DNA of 64,000 nt. It comes from Streptomyces sp. NBC_01224. Lineage in GTDB: Bacteria; Actinomycetota; Actinomycetes; Streptomycetales; Streptomycetaceae. The stretch lies in NCBI RefSeq assembly GCF_036002945.1, contig NZ_CP108529.1, positions 6,009,001 through 6,073,000 of the forward strand. The letters are read 5' to 3'. The notes beneath the pieces were generated by a model. It was not told the origin of the DNA, did no database searches, and saw nothing but the letters and a program-made list of their open reading frames with translations. The translations under genes and the position numbers were made by a program. Below, piece by piece: positions 1 through 8,619 of this stretch; positions within the stretch are counted from its first letter, which is position 1, and every line of letters starts with the position of its first letter.

Positions 1-1971
1 CGCGGGTACGGCGTTCAATGCGGCAATCAGTTCGGCGGGGGCGGTGGCCATCAGTCCGGCGAGGAAGCCCGCGTTGGGGTCGCTCGCGTCGACCCGGGGC
101 ACGGGCAGCGCGAGCGAGGTGGCCCGTGCGTCGAACCCGGCCGGCCGGGGGCCGCTCGGGACGTACGGCCCCGATGGCGCACCGGGATCGGCGGCCGGGA
201 CACGGGGGGCCGGAATCGCGGCCCGGGTCTGCGCGTACGAGAAGGCCGCACCGCTCTGGCCAGCCCCGTTGCCCGCCTGTACGTGGGTGGGCGGCGCGGT
301 CAGCGGACCGGCACCCGCCGCGGCGTACCCGGGTACGGGCGGAAAACCCGCGGGCGGCGCGCCCGGCCCCGGCCCCGCGGGCGGCACGGCGGCAGCGCCC
401 GGGGTCGCACCGGCCGCCGACCCGTTCCGCCGCCGCCCGAAGCGCCCCGAGGACGCCGGAGCGACAGCCCGTGCCCCCAGCCGCGACACATCGTCCGTCA
501 GCTCGGCGAACAACTGCGTGTCCGTGACCCGTACTTCCGTACCGAACAGCGTCGACAGCGCAGGCCGCGGTCGCCCCGTCTGCAGCGACACCACCTCGCG
601 CAGCACACCCGTCAACTGCTCCGCCATCTCCGCGGCAGAGGCGAACCGCCGCGCCGGATCCGGGTCGGTGGCCCGCACCAACAGCCGGTAGAACGACTCA
701 TAGGTCCGGAACACCTCGATGTTGTCCGGGTCCGGCAGCGAGTCCACGAAGACGTTGGTGTAGCCCTGGAAGTCGAAGGTGAGCACCGCGAGCGTCCGTG
801 CGACCGTGTACAGATCGGAGGCGACCGAAGGGCCGACCTCCGCTACCTCCGGCGCCTGATACCCCACCGTGCCGTAGATGGCCGACTCGTCGTCGTCCAT
901 TCTGCGGACCGCGCCCATGTCGATCAGCTTCAGCTGATTCTCGGTCTGGATCGCGTTGTCGACCTTGAAGTCGCAGTACAGCAGGTTGCGGCTGTGCAGA
1001 TGGCCGAGCGCCTCCAGCGCCTCGATGCCGTACGCGCACGCCTGCTCGACCGGCAGCGGATCGCGCTTCCCGGCCGGGGTACGGCGCTCGTTCGCGATCT
1101 CCTTGAGCGCCTTGCCGCCGACGTACTCCATCACGATGTAGCCGTCGAGCGAGCCGGTGCGCTGGTCGAGATGCTCGACGAAGTTGTAGATCCGGACGAT
1201 GTTGGAGTGCTCGATCTCGGCGAGGAAGCGGCGCTCCGAGATGGCGGCCGCCATGGCGTCCTGGTCACCCGTGTCGAGCAGGCCCTTGAGGACCACCCAG
1301 CGGTCGGACACCGCACGGTCGACCGCGAGATAGACCCAGCCGAGTCCGCCGTGCGCCAGACAGCCCGCGACCTCGTACTGGCCGTGCACGATGTCGCCTT
1401 CGTGGAGCTTGGGCACGAAGGAGTACGGATGGCCGCACTTGGTGCAGAACCCCTCCGTGCGGCCCGCCCGTTCGCCGCGCGCCCGGCCCACCGGGGCCCC
1501 GCAGTCCGAACGCGAACAGAAGCGCTTGCGCTCCGGCACCTCCGGGTTCTCCATCACCGCGGAGCGCGGGTCGGGGCGCGGCACGTCCGGCACCTGCACC
1601 AGGCCCGCGCCCAGCCTCCCCCGGCCGGACGACGCGCCCGTGGACGAACCGGAGGAACGGACCGACACCGAACGGGACGTGGCGCCACCGGACAGCGAGC
1701 GCGAGAGCCGCCCCGAAACGGAACGCCGCGAGGTCGACGAGCGGGACGAGGAACGCGAGGACGCCCGGGACGAGGCCCGCGAACTGCTGTTGCTGCCCCG
1801 ACTCCCCCTGCTGCTCACGCCACCGCCGCCCGTGATCCCGGTCGGCGGCGAACTCACCATGCCCGTCGGCGACACGACCGGAGCCAGACCGCAGGTGTCG
1901 CAGTACAGCTCACCGCCGCCCACGTCCTCGTAATTGCCCTCGCACGCGGGGCGCTGGCACTGCGTACTCAT
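1..1971 (-). CDS. pknG: Serine/threonine protein kinase PknG (3' part outside window)
   Basis: Cytosolic kinase that in actinobacteria links amino-acid sensing to control of 2-oxoglutarate metabolism (established for mycobacterial PknG acting on GarA/OdhI). 657 codons are visible; the C-terminal TPR part lies off the left edge. The N-terminus has a first zinc ribbon (CQRPAC at residues 5-10, CDTC at 24-27), then a long Ser/Arg-rich linker, then a second ribbon (CSRSDC ... CTKC). The kinase domain follows: a PknG-type glycine loop (AHGGLGWVYLA), catalytic Lys near 229 in WVVLKG, hinge IVMEYVGG, catalytic Asp near 334 in YCDFKVDNAIQ, and LIDMGAV in place of DFG. The ATG is preceded by AGGGGGA. 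It is last in the glnX-glnH-coiled-coil-pknG operon, 61 bases after the previous gene. The Ser/Arg-rich linker is a likely phosphorylation region (inference). Confidence 0.93.
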   Translation of the reverse strand, partial: MSTQCQRPACEGNYEDVGGGELYCDTCGLAPVVSPTGMVSSPPTGITGGGGVSSRGSRGSNSSSRASSRASSRSSSRSSTSRRSVSGRLSRSLSGGATSRSVSVRSSGSSTGASSGRGRLGAGLVQVPDVPRPDPRSAVMENPEVPERKRFCSRSDCGAPVGRARGERAGRTEGFCTKCGHPYSFVPKLHEGDIVHGQYEVAGCLAHGGLGWVYLAVDRAVSDRWVVLKGLLDTGDQDAMAAAISERRFLAEIEHSNIVRIYNFVEHLDQRTGSLDGYIVMEYVGGKALKEIANERRTPAGKRDPLPVEQACAYGIEALEALGHLHSRNLLYCDFKVDNAIQTENQLKLIDMGAVRRMDDDESAIYGTVGYQAPEVAEVGPSVASDLYTVARTLAVLTFDFQGYTNVFVDSLPDPDNIEVFRTYESFYRLLVRATDPDPARRFASAAEMAEQLTGVLREVVSLQTGRPRPALSTLFGTEVRVTDTQLFAELTDDVSRLGARAVAPASSGRFGRRRNGSAAGATPGAAAVPPAGPGPGAPPAGFPPVPGYAAAGAGPLTAPPTHVQAGNGAGQSGAAFSYAQTRAAIPAPRVPAADPGAPSGPYVPSGPRPAGFDARATSLALPVPRVDASDPNAGFLAGLMATAPAELIAALNAVPA

Positions 1972-2032
1972 GGTCCGTCCCCCTGTTCGCCCCGCCGCCG
2001 CGGCGGCCCTTCCACCTTGCACACGCCTGTAC

Positions 2033-3358
2033 TCATCGCCGGTCCTCCGGTCCCGAGGTCCGGGGCTGGGACAGTAGTTCGGCCGCCGCCTCCTGATAGC
2101 GCAGCACCGCCTGTGCGGCGACCCGCAGATCGCACGGTGCGCTCCAGAGCATCCGGCGTGCCGCGTCGTACCGCTCGATCAGCAGCGGGTCCTCGGCCAT
2201 CCCGTGCCGGGCGACCTTCGCCTTGTACGCGTCGAGCCTGCCGCGCAGCTCCGCCCGTACGGCCAGCGGGGCCGTGACCGCGGTCAGCGACTCCCGGGCC
2301 CGCAGCAATTCCTCCTCGGCCTCCCGCTCCAGCGTCTCCAGGAGCGGGGAGAGACGGTGCCACTGGGCATGCCTGCGGTACTCCGAAGCGGCGGCCAGCC
2401 GCTCCTGGAGCGCGGTCGCCGGGCCGCTGACCGCGGGCACCTCGGAGGCGGCGATCTTCGCCAGCACCTCGCCGCGGGCAGACCGGGCCTCGGTCAGGGT
2501 GCGGTCCGCGCGGGAGAGGACATCACGAAGGTGGACCAGACGCTGCTCGGCGTCCTGCCGGACTGCGAGCACCGCCTCGATCTCGCGGCGTACGTCGTCC
2601 AGGGCGCGGGCCGCCCGGTCGTAGCGCGTGGTGTCGGGGCGTCCGCCGCCGGGCGCCGAACTTCCGGGTCCCGACAGCCAGAACGCGAGCGGGTCGGAGA
2701 TCACCTGGACCCGCAGCGTGGTCAGTTCATGGGTGATCGCCTCCAGGTCGTCGCCCGCCGGGTGCTCTCCTGGCCGTACGCCGACGGAGTGCGCCAGCGA
2801 GCGGGTGCGGTGCAGCTCGGCGGCGAGGAGATCTATCCGGGCGGGCAGTGCGGACCACACGGAGTCGGAGGCGACGACCATGTCCAGCGAGCGGGCGTAC
2901 AGGTCGTTCATCCGGGCGACCAGCTCCTCCAGCGTGAACCGCTCGGAGAGCTTGGCCGGGCCCGTGATCGACGGATCGGGGCGGCCGGCCGCATGTGCCA
3001 CGGTGACACCCTGGCCGCGCAGCAGTTCGGTGAGGGCCACCAGGTCGTCCCGGTTGGGGTGGCGTCGGCGGGCCCGCACCGCGCGGGCCTCGGCCAGCGC
3101 CCCCGCGTAGGCGTCGAAATACCCCCACAGCAGTGTGATCCACTGCTCGGTGGAGGCCCAGCGTTCCTTGGTGACACCGGTCAGATCGGCGCCCTCCAGG
3201 AGCCGGCGGCCCGCGTGGTCCTGCAGGGCGAGGAGCGAGGTCTCGATCGCCTCGTGCTCCGCGCCGAGCCGGGCCAGCGCACGGTCCGCCTCGTCCCGGT
3301 CCATGACCGGGCCGGGGGACCTCCCCGCGTAGCCGGGGAAGGGGCCCGCGACGCCCAT
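2033..3358 (-). CDS. Coiled-coil protein of the GlnX-GlnH-PknG operon
   Basis: Protein of 441 residues, rich in Ala, Arg, Glu and Leu, with several long heptad-like helices and no signal peptide or membrane segment, so probably cytosolic and elongated. I do not recognise a catalytic motif. It lies between glnH and pknG on the same strand, which suggests a role in the same signalling chain, for example as a PknG partner or substrate (inference). The chosen start has GGAGAGG about 7 bases upstream; a downstream ATG (MDRDEADR, about 3304) is an alternative. Confidence 0.75.
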   Translation of the reverse strand: MGVAGPFPGYAGRSPGPVMDRDEADRALARLGAEHEAIETSLLALQDHAGRRLLEGADLTGVTKERWASTEQWITLLWGYFDAYAGALAEARAVRARRRHPNRDDLVALTELLRGQGVTVAHAAGRPDPSITGPAKLSERFTLEELVARMNDLYARSLDMVVASDSVWSALPARIDLLAAELHRTRSLAHSVGVRPGEHPAGDDLEAITHELTTLRVQVISDPLAFWLSGPGSSAPGGGRPDTTRYDRAARALDDVRREIEAVLAVRQDAEQRLVHLRDVLSRADRTLTEARSARGEVLAKIAASEVPAVSGPATALQERLAAASEYRRHAQWHRLSPLLETLEREAEEELLRARESLTAVTAPLAVRAELRGRLDAYKAKVARHGMAEDPLLIERYDAARRMLWSAPCDLRVAAQAVLRYQEAAAELLSQPRTSGPEDRR

Positions 3359-3462
3359 CGATCACCTCTCCGCTCTTCCTGCCGGGACGGGTCCCGGCAG
3401 GATCAGTGCCACTGTCTCTCCGGCCGGGTCCGCGCCGTAGCGCCCACCTGGCGGGCCCGGCG

Positions 3463-4668
3463 TCAGTTGCTCCGGTACTTGGGGGCCGGCGGCGCCGTTA
3501 TCCCCGGCAGGCCGTCCTCCAGCCAATTCCGGTACGACCGCATCCAGGGGCTGTTCGCACCACCTCTGCGGTAGTCGACCAGCACCTGGTTGACCCGGGC
3601 CACCAGGTCGTTCGCACCGCGCTTCGTCGCCACGCCGTAGTACTCGGTGGTGAACGGCTTGTCGCCCTTGAGCTCGACCGCAGGGTCCTGGGCGGCCTGG
3701 CCGGCCGCCAGCGCGTTGTCCGTGACGATCGCGTCGACCTCGCCCAGTTGCAGCCGCACCAGGCAGTCCAGCTGGTTGGGGACGGTGAGCTGGTCCTCGT
3801 CCGCGTCGGTGCCGTCGTGCGGGTCCTTGAAGACCGAGCCGAACGACTGCTTCTGCAGGGCCTCGTACGCGGTGGAGCCCTCGGCGGTGCAGATCCGCTT
3901 GCCGGCCAGGGACTTGTCGAACCCGGTGATCAGCGACTCCTTCGGCGCGAGGACCTGCTGCCCGGTCTGGAAGTAGGCCGTGGAGAACGAGACCTGTTCC
4001 AGCCGGGTGCAGTTGATCGTCATCGTTCGGACGACGACATCGACCTTGTCGTTCTCCAGGGCGGCGATCCTCTGGTTGGTGGGGATGGCCCGGAAGATCA
4101 CCGCGTCGGGGTCGCCCAGGATGTCCTTGGCGATGGCCCGCACCAGATCGATGTCGAAGCCTTCGAGCTCGCGGTTCTCCGGATTGCGGTATCCCCAGCG
4201 GAAGCTGTTCTGGTCGACGCCCGCGATCAGCTTTCCGCGCGCCCTGATCTTCGCGATGCTCGGACCGTCGGCGCTCGACGGAAGCAGGCTCGCCTCCGGG
4301 TCCGTGCAGTCGCCGGCCCGGGCCTGCACCGCCTGCGCCGTACCCGGCCCCGAGGTGTCACCGCCGAAGGCGCCGGCGCCGCCGTGGGAGAGCGGCAGCA
4401 GGGTGAGCGAGGCCGTCACCGCGCAGGCCACGGCCATGCCCGTCACCCCGCCCCAGCCGCGCAGCCTGCCGAGGGTGGACCCAGGGCCCGTGCCGGGCTT
4501 CCCGCCGGGCTCACGGGGTCTGGAGCCTCCGCCTCCGGCGTTGTCGTCAGTCGCCGACGCTCCGCGTCGACTCCTTCCTCCGCCTTGGATTCGAAGGCCC
4601 CGGACCCCGCTCCCTGATCCGGCGGGAAACTCGGCACGGGCCCTCGCGCCCGTGCGCTTCCTGGTCAT
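3463..4668 (-). CDS. glnH: Amino-acid (Glu/Asp-type) binding protein GlnH
   Basis: Extracytoplasmic solute-binding protein of the family-3 (amino acid) type, 401 residues. In mycobacteria GlnH binds Asp/Glu and signals through GlnX to PknG; by synteny this copy is assigned the same role. The first 75 residues are Gly/Arg-rich, followed by a hydrophobic segment at about 74-95 that could be an anchor or late signal sequence. The binding domain follows (KLIAGVDQNSFRWGYRN, LEGFDIDLVRAIA, VVRTMTINCTR). The start ATG has a strong GAGGGGGA site and sits 11 bases after the glnX stop; a GTG five codons earlier overlaps that stop but has a poorer site. The long N-terminal extension ahead of the hydrophobic segment is unusual. 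Confidence 0.88.
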   Translation of the reverse strand: MTRKRTGARARAEFPAGSGSGVRGLRIQGGGRSRRGASATDDNAGGGGSRPREPGGKPGTGPGSTLGRLRGWGGVTGMAVACAVTASLTLLPLSHGGAGAFGGDTSGPGTAQAVQARAGDCTDPEASLLPSSADGPSIAKIRARGKLIAGVDQNSFRWGYRNPENRELEGFDIDLVRAIAKDILGDPDAVIFRAIPTNQRIAALENDKVDVVVRTMTINCTRLEQVSFSTAYFQTGQQVLAPKESLITGFDKSLAGKRICTAEGSTAYEALQKQSFGSVFKDPHDGTDADEDQLTVPNQLDCLVRLQLGEVDAIVTDNALAAGQAAQDPAVELKGDKPFTTEYYGVATKRGANDLVARVNQVLVDYRRGGANSPWMRSYRNWLEDGLPGITAPPAPKYRSN

Positions 4669-4679
4669 CGCTCCCCCTC

Positions 4680-6071
4680 TCACCGGTACTCCGAGAGCCT
4701 GCGGTTGACCCCGACGATCGCGGCGAGGGCACCCAGCGCGGCGAGCGCGGCGGCCCCGATCGGCAGCCCGCCCAGCGCCCCGCGCCCGTCCTTCGCAGCC
4801 CGGGTGAACTCGCCCTGCTCATGGGCGAGCGCCTGCTTCAGTGCCTCGTCCACCCGGTTGAAGGACTCACCCGTCGAGTTCCTCGGCCCGATGATCTGCT
4901 TCAGCGCGCCCTCGTAGTCGCCGCTGTCGTCGGTCGTGCGGGCGGTCCGGTGGCGGCCCTGCCACTCGGAGACACCGTTGATGGCGTTCGCCACCGGCCC
5001 GCTCCCCTGGGAGTCGTCGGCGAGCTTCCTGGCTTTCCCCAGCTCTGCACCGAGGGCCTTCATGCCCGTGTTGTAGTCGGACTCGTACTTGTCGTTCTTG
5101 CCGTCCGGAGTGAGTACCGCGCCGCGGGCGACAAGAGTGAGGTTCTCATTGGCGCGCGCCTTCAGCGAGTCGATCCGCGCATGATTGAGGACATCGAGGG
5201 ACTGTTGCCCGTGCACATCGGCGTCCAGCAGTTCGGACCGCGCCACCGTGTGCCCCACGGCCAGCCACAGCAGCACCACGGTGGACGCGGCGGTCGCGAC
5301 GAGCAGCCCGTGGTTGAAGACCCGGTTCGTCCTGCGGTAGTTGCGCCGCTGCGCCCAGAACAGTGCGGCCAGTGCCACGACACCGAGCCCGAGCGAGAGG
5401 AACGGCAAGGCCCTGGCCGAGTCGTTGTCCCGGTCGAGCCGCCCGGTCTCCGCCGTGTACAGCCGCTCGGCGGCCGGCAGCAGTACGTTGGTCATTTTCT
5501 GGTTCGCGTACCGGAGGTAGGCGCCGCCCAGCGGCAGGCCCTGCCGGTTGTTGGCACGGGCCCGCTCGATCAGACCCGCGTAGCGGGGGAGTTCCTCGTT
5601 GAGCGTGGTGATCTCGTGCCCGGAGCTCGTCGACGCGTCCGTGTTGGCCGCAGCCTTCACCAGCAGCCGGGACGCCTCCTTGATGTCCTTGTCGTACCGG
5701 TCGTGGACATCGCGCGGCTCCTGCGCCCCGGCCAGGAAGCCGCTCGCAGCCGCGGTGTCGGCATCGGCCAGCGAGCGGTAGATGTCCGCCGCGTCGGCGC
5801 TCAGCGGCTGGCTGCGGCTCACCACGTCGTCGGCCGCGGCCGCCCGGTCGGCGATCTCGAACGCCGTCACGGCCCCGAACGCCACGACGAGCAGGGCCAG
5901 CACGGCCCCGATGATCTGAAGCCTGCCCGGTTCGGTCGTCGCCGCGGCCCGCAGCCGGTCCGCCGTCGCGGACCAGGCACCGCGCTGCGGCGGAGCGGGT
6001 ACGGTCGCGGGCACGGGCGGCTGAGCCCGCGCGTGTTCCGGCGCCGTGCGCACATTCGGCGGGTATGTCAC
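4680..6071 (-). CDS. glnX: Four-helix membrane signalling protein GlnX
   Basis: 463-residue integral membrane protein with four predicted transmembrane helices: about residues 53-75, a central pair (LPFLSLGLGVVALAALFWA and LLVATAASTVVLLWLAVG) and a C-terminal helix (PIGAAALAALGALAAIVG). Two extracytoplasmic helical loops separate them, and a Pro-rich N-terminal tail faces the cytoplasm. This is the topology of GlnX, which relays GlnH binding to PknG. I chose GTG 6071 because GAGGGGGAGG lies just upstream; the reading frame stays open further upstream, but without a good site. First gene of the four-gene operon. Confidence 0.86.
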   Translation of the reverse strand: MTYPPNVRTAPEHARAQPPVPATVPAPPQRGAWSATADRLRAAATTEPGRLQIIGAVLALLVVAFGAVTAFEIADRAAAADDVVSRSQPLSADAADIYRSLADADTAAASGFLAGAQEPRDVHDRYDKDIKEASRLLVKAAANTDASTSSGHEITTLNEELPRYAGLIERARANNRQGLPLGGAYLRYANQKMTNVLLPAAERLYTAETGRLDRDNDSARALPFLSLGLGVVALAALFWAQRRNYRRTNRVFNHGLLVATAASTVVLLWLAVGHTVARSELLDADVHGQQSLDVLNHARIDSLKARANENLTLVARGAVLTPDGKNDKYESDYNTGMKALGAELGKARKLADDSQGSGPVANAINGVSEWQGRHRTARTTDDSGDYEGALKQIIGPRNSTGESFNRVDEALKQALAHEQGEFTRAAKDGRGALGGLPIGAAALAALGALAAIVGVNRRLSEYR

Positions 6072-6235
6072 TCGACCTCCCCCTCGGTCACTGACGGTGG
6101 CCCGGCCCCCCGGCCGATCGGAGGACTGGTACCCGGCCAGAAGTATGGCCGCAGGGACCGACATCCACACCAGGAACGCCTGGATCCTGCACCGGTCCAC
6201 GGATGGCAGTCACACGCATTCGATCAAGGCCTGAG

Positions 6236-6258
6236 CCGCCGATCAAGCCGATCGGCGG
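6236..6258. repeat. 9-bp perfect inverted repeat upstream of glnX
   Basis: CCGCCGATC - AAGCC - GATCGGCGG. It lies about 165 bases upstream of the glnX start and has no following T tract. It may be a regulator site or an mRNA hairpin in a long leader. Confidence 0.4.
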
Positions 6259-6329
6259 ACCAATCCCCGAAGCGGACCGATCTCCCCACTCATGAACACG
6301 TCCGGGACAACTGAACGGTTCCCGTGCGC

Positions 6330-6370
6330 AAGGGGCGTCCTGCGACGCGAAACGCCGCAGGACGCCCCTT
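6330..6370 (-). terminator. Terminator of the csn operon
   Basis: Perfect 15-bp inverted repeat AAGGGGCGTCCTGCG / CGCAGGACGCCCCTT with an 11-base loop, 16 bases beyond the csnK stop. A strong GC stem without a long U tract is usual in Streptomyces. Because it is symmetrical it may act in both directions. Confidence 0.8.
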
Positions 6371-6386
6371 GAGGCGGAATACCGTC

Positions 6387-7361
6387 TCAGCTGTACTGCG
6401 CACGCAGCCTCTCGTGCACCCCGGCGGCCGCCCCCGTGTGATCCAGGCCGAGCAGCGCGGCCCCCAGGACCGGAGGCTCCGTCACCACCCGGACCACCGC
6501 TTTCGGGGCACGTACCGCGAGGAGTTCGGCGATCCTGTCGTCCAGCTGCGGGTGACGGGCCGCCAGCACCCCGCCGCCCAGCACCACCGGCGCCTCCTCG
6601 TCCAGGAGACCGAGCCGGAACAGCGCGACCGACGCCATCGCGACGACCTCCTGCGCCAGCCGGTCCACCAGCGCACCCGCCACCGGGTCCCCGGCCGCCG
6701 CGGTCGCGAAGAGCACCGGAGCCAGCTCGTGCCTGCGCTCGAACTCGACCCGGCCCAGATGCAGCGCCTCGATCAGCGCGTACATCGAGTCGAGCCCGAA
6801 GTGTCCGGGCAGCGCACGGGCCAGCTCGGTCGGCTCACCGCGACCGTCCTCCGCCCGCGAGGCGAACCACATCGCCTCCTCGGCCAGCCCCGAACCGCCG
6901 CCCCAGTCACCGGATATCCGGCCTATGGCGGGGAAGCGCGCGGTCCGCCCGTCCGGCACCATGCCGACACAGTTGATCCCCGCACCGCAGACGACGGCCA
7001 CACCCCGCGGCTCGTCCACCCCCGCACGCAGAATCGCGAAGGTGTCGTTGCGCACCTCGACCGTGGATCCCCAGCCACGGGCGCGCAGCGCCGTCGCCAA
7101 CTGCTCCTCCTCCACCGGAAGATCGGCGTTGGCGAGACAGGCCGACACATGTGCGACGGAGTCCACCGGTTCGCCGGACAGCTCCAGCGCCCGGCCGACG
7201 GCCGCACCGAGAACGTCCACGGCCGTCTCGATCCCCACGACCGGCGGCTGGAAGCCACCGCCGCGGGCAGCCGACAGCACCGTTCCGTCCTCACCGATCA
7301 GTGCCACATCGGTCTTGCTGTTCCCCGCATCGATCGCGAGGACCGAAGCGTTCACGCCCAC
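6387..7361 (-). CDS. csnK: CsnK, BadF/BadG-type amino-sugar kinase
   Basis: Cytosolic sugar kinase of the BadF/BadG/BcrA/BcrD (N-acetylglucosamine kinase-like) family, 324 residues. The N-terminal phosphate-binding loop is LAIDAGNSKTDVAL; later motifs include CGAGINCVG and GDWGGGSGLAEEAM, and VLGGGVLA in the C-terminal half. It is predicted to phosphorylate glucosamine or a glucosamine oligosaccharide taken up by CsnEFG. It is the last gene of the operon and overlaps csnH: either GTG 7361 (10-base overlap, GGGAG eight bases upstream) or GTG 7355 (4-base overlap) can start it. A strong terminator follows. Confidence 0.85.
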   Translation of the reverse strand: MGVNASVLAIDAGNSKTDVALIGEDGTVLSAARGGGFQPPVVGIETAVDVLGAAVGRALELSGEPVDSVAHVSACLANADLPVEEEQLATALRARGWGSTVEVRNDTFAILRAGVDEPRGVAVVCGAGINCVGMVPDGRTARFPAIGRISGDWGGGSGLAEEAMWFASRAEDGRGEPTELARALPGHFGLDSMYALIEALHLGRVEFERRHELAPVLFATAAAGDPVAGALVDRLAQEVVAMASVALFRLGLLDEEAPVVLGGGVLAARHPQLDDRIAELLAVRAPKAVVRVVTEPPVLGAALLGLDHTGAAAGVHERLRAQYS

Positions 7362-8617
7362 GGCAGGTGCTCCCGGTTGTGCGCGATCAGCTTGTCGGTG
7401 AGCGCCTCGGCGTACTCGAACTGGCCGATCAACGGATGCGCGAGCAGCGCCTTGAACACCCGGTCGCGACCCCCGCGAAGCGCGGCCTCCAGGGCGAGGT
7501 CCTCGTACGCCGTCACATGGGCGATCAGACCGGCGTAGAGCGGGTCCAGCTCCGGTACGGCGAGCGGGGTGGCACCCGTCCCGTCGACCCTCGCCTGCAC
7601 CTCGATCACCGCGTCGTCCGGCAGGAACGGCAGCGTCCCCTTGTTGTACGTGTTGACCACCTGTACAGGGGTGCCGCCCGAGCCGAGCAGCGAGGACGCC
7701 AGGTCCACGGCCGCCTCCGAGTAGAAGGCGCCACCGCGCTTGGCGAGCAGCGCGGGCTTCTCGTCCAGCGCCGGGTCGCCGTACATGGCGAGGAGTTCCT
7801 TCTCCATCGCGGCGACCTCGGCCGCCCGGGACGGCTTGGTGCCGAGCTCCCGTACGACCTCGTCGTGCGCGTAGAAGTAACGCAGGTAGTAGGAGGGGAC
7901 GACGCCGAGCCGGTCGACGATCGCCCGGGGCATGCGCAGATCGTCCGCGATCGCGTCGCCGTGTTCTGCGAGCAGCTTCGGCAGGACGTTCTCGCCGTCC
8001 GGGCCGCCGAGGCGGACCCCGAGCTCCCAGGTCAGGTGGTTGAGCCCGACATGGTCGAGGTGCACCTCACCGGGCGTGACATCGAGGAGCCTGGCGAACT
8101 TGCGCTGGAAGCCGATCGCCACGTTGCACAGGCCGACGGCCTTGTGCCCGGCCTGGAGCAGTGCCCGGGTCACGATGCCGACCGGGTTGGTGAAGTCGAT
8201 GATCCAGGCGTTCGGGTTGGTACGGCGGACCCGCTCGGCGATGTCCAGGACGACGGGGACGGTGCGCAGCGCCTTGGCGAGGCCGCCGGCCCCGGTGGTC
8301 TCCTGGCCGATGCAGCCGCACTCCAGCGGCCAGGTCTCGTCCTGGTTGCGGGCGGCCTGGCCGCCGACGCGCAGCTGGAGCAGGACCGCGTCGGCGTCGG
8401 CGACGCCCGCGTCGAGGTCCGGGGTGGTGACGATCCTCCCCGGGTGGCCCTGCTTGGCGAAGATCCGCCGGGCGAGGCCGCCGACGAGTTCGAGGCGGTC
8501 GGCCGCCGGGTCGACGAGCACGAGCTCCTCGATGGGCAGCGTGTCCCGCAGCCGGGCGAATCCGTCGATCAGTTCAGGTGTGTAGGTGGACCCGCCACCA
8601 ACTACTGCGAGCTTCAT
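7352..8617 (-). CDS. csnH: CsnH, family 4 glycosidase (6-phospho-beta-glucosidase type)
   Basis: GH4 enzyme of 421 residues, full length for the family. These enzymes use NAD and a divalent metal and cleave glycosides by oxidation/elimination. The dinucleotide-binding start is KLAVVGGGSTYTPELIDG; the metal-ligand region is CNVAIGFQR (GH4 usually CNxP), and HLDHVGLNHLTW is the conserved following block. In the csn operon it should hydrolyse imported, probably phosphorylated, glucosamine oligosaccharides. It starts 2 bases after csnG and is overlapped by csnK. Confidence 0.88.
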   Translation of the reverse strand: MKLAVVGGGSTYTPELIDGFARLRDTLPIEELVLVDPAADRLELVGGLARRIFAKQGHPGRIVTTPDLDAGVADADAVLLQLRVGGQAARNQDETWPLECGCIGQETTGAGGLAKALRTVPVVLDIAERVRRTNPNAWIIDFTNPVGIVTRALLQAGHKAVGLCNVAIGFQRKFARLLDVTPGEVHLDHVGLNHLTWELGVRLGGPDGENVLPKLLAEHGDAIADDLRMPRAIVDRLGVVPSYYLRYFYAHDEVVRELGTKPSRAAEVAAMEKELLAMYGDPALDEKPALLAKRGGAFYSEAAVDLASSLLGSGGTPVQVVNTYNKGTLPFLPDDAVIEVQARVDGTGATPLAVPELDPLYAGLIAHVTAYEDLALEAALRGGRDRVFKALLAHPLIGQFEYAEALTDKLIAHNREHLPWA

Positions 8618-8619
8618 AG

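Larger units (their letters stand above)
6072..6386. other. Intergenic region between csnK end and glnX start
   Basis: This 315-base region holds the csn operon terminator (6330-6370) and must contain the glnX promoter. On the minus strand a possible -10 (CATACT near 6145) is visible, without a convincing -35. A perfect 9-bp inverted repeat lies at 6236-6258. I see no gene. Confidence 0.5.

Noticed and set aside
283..2277. 664-codon plus-strand frame across pknG and the next gene
   Set aside because: Crosses two real minus-strand genes and their spacer; the translated sequence has no recognisable fold and pknG motifs are clear on the other strand.
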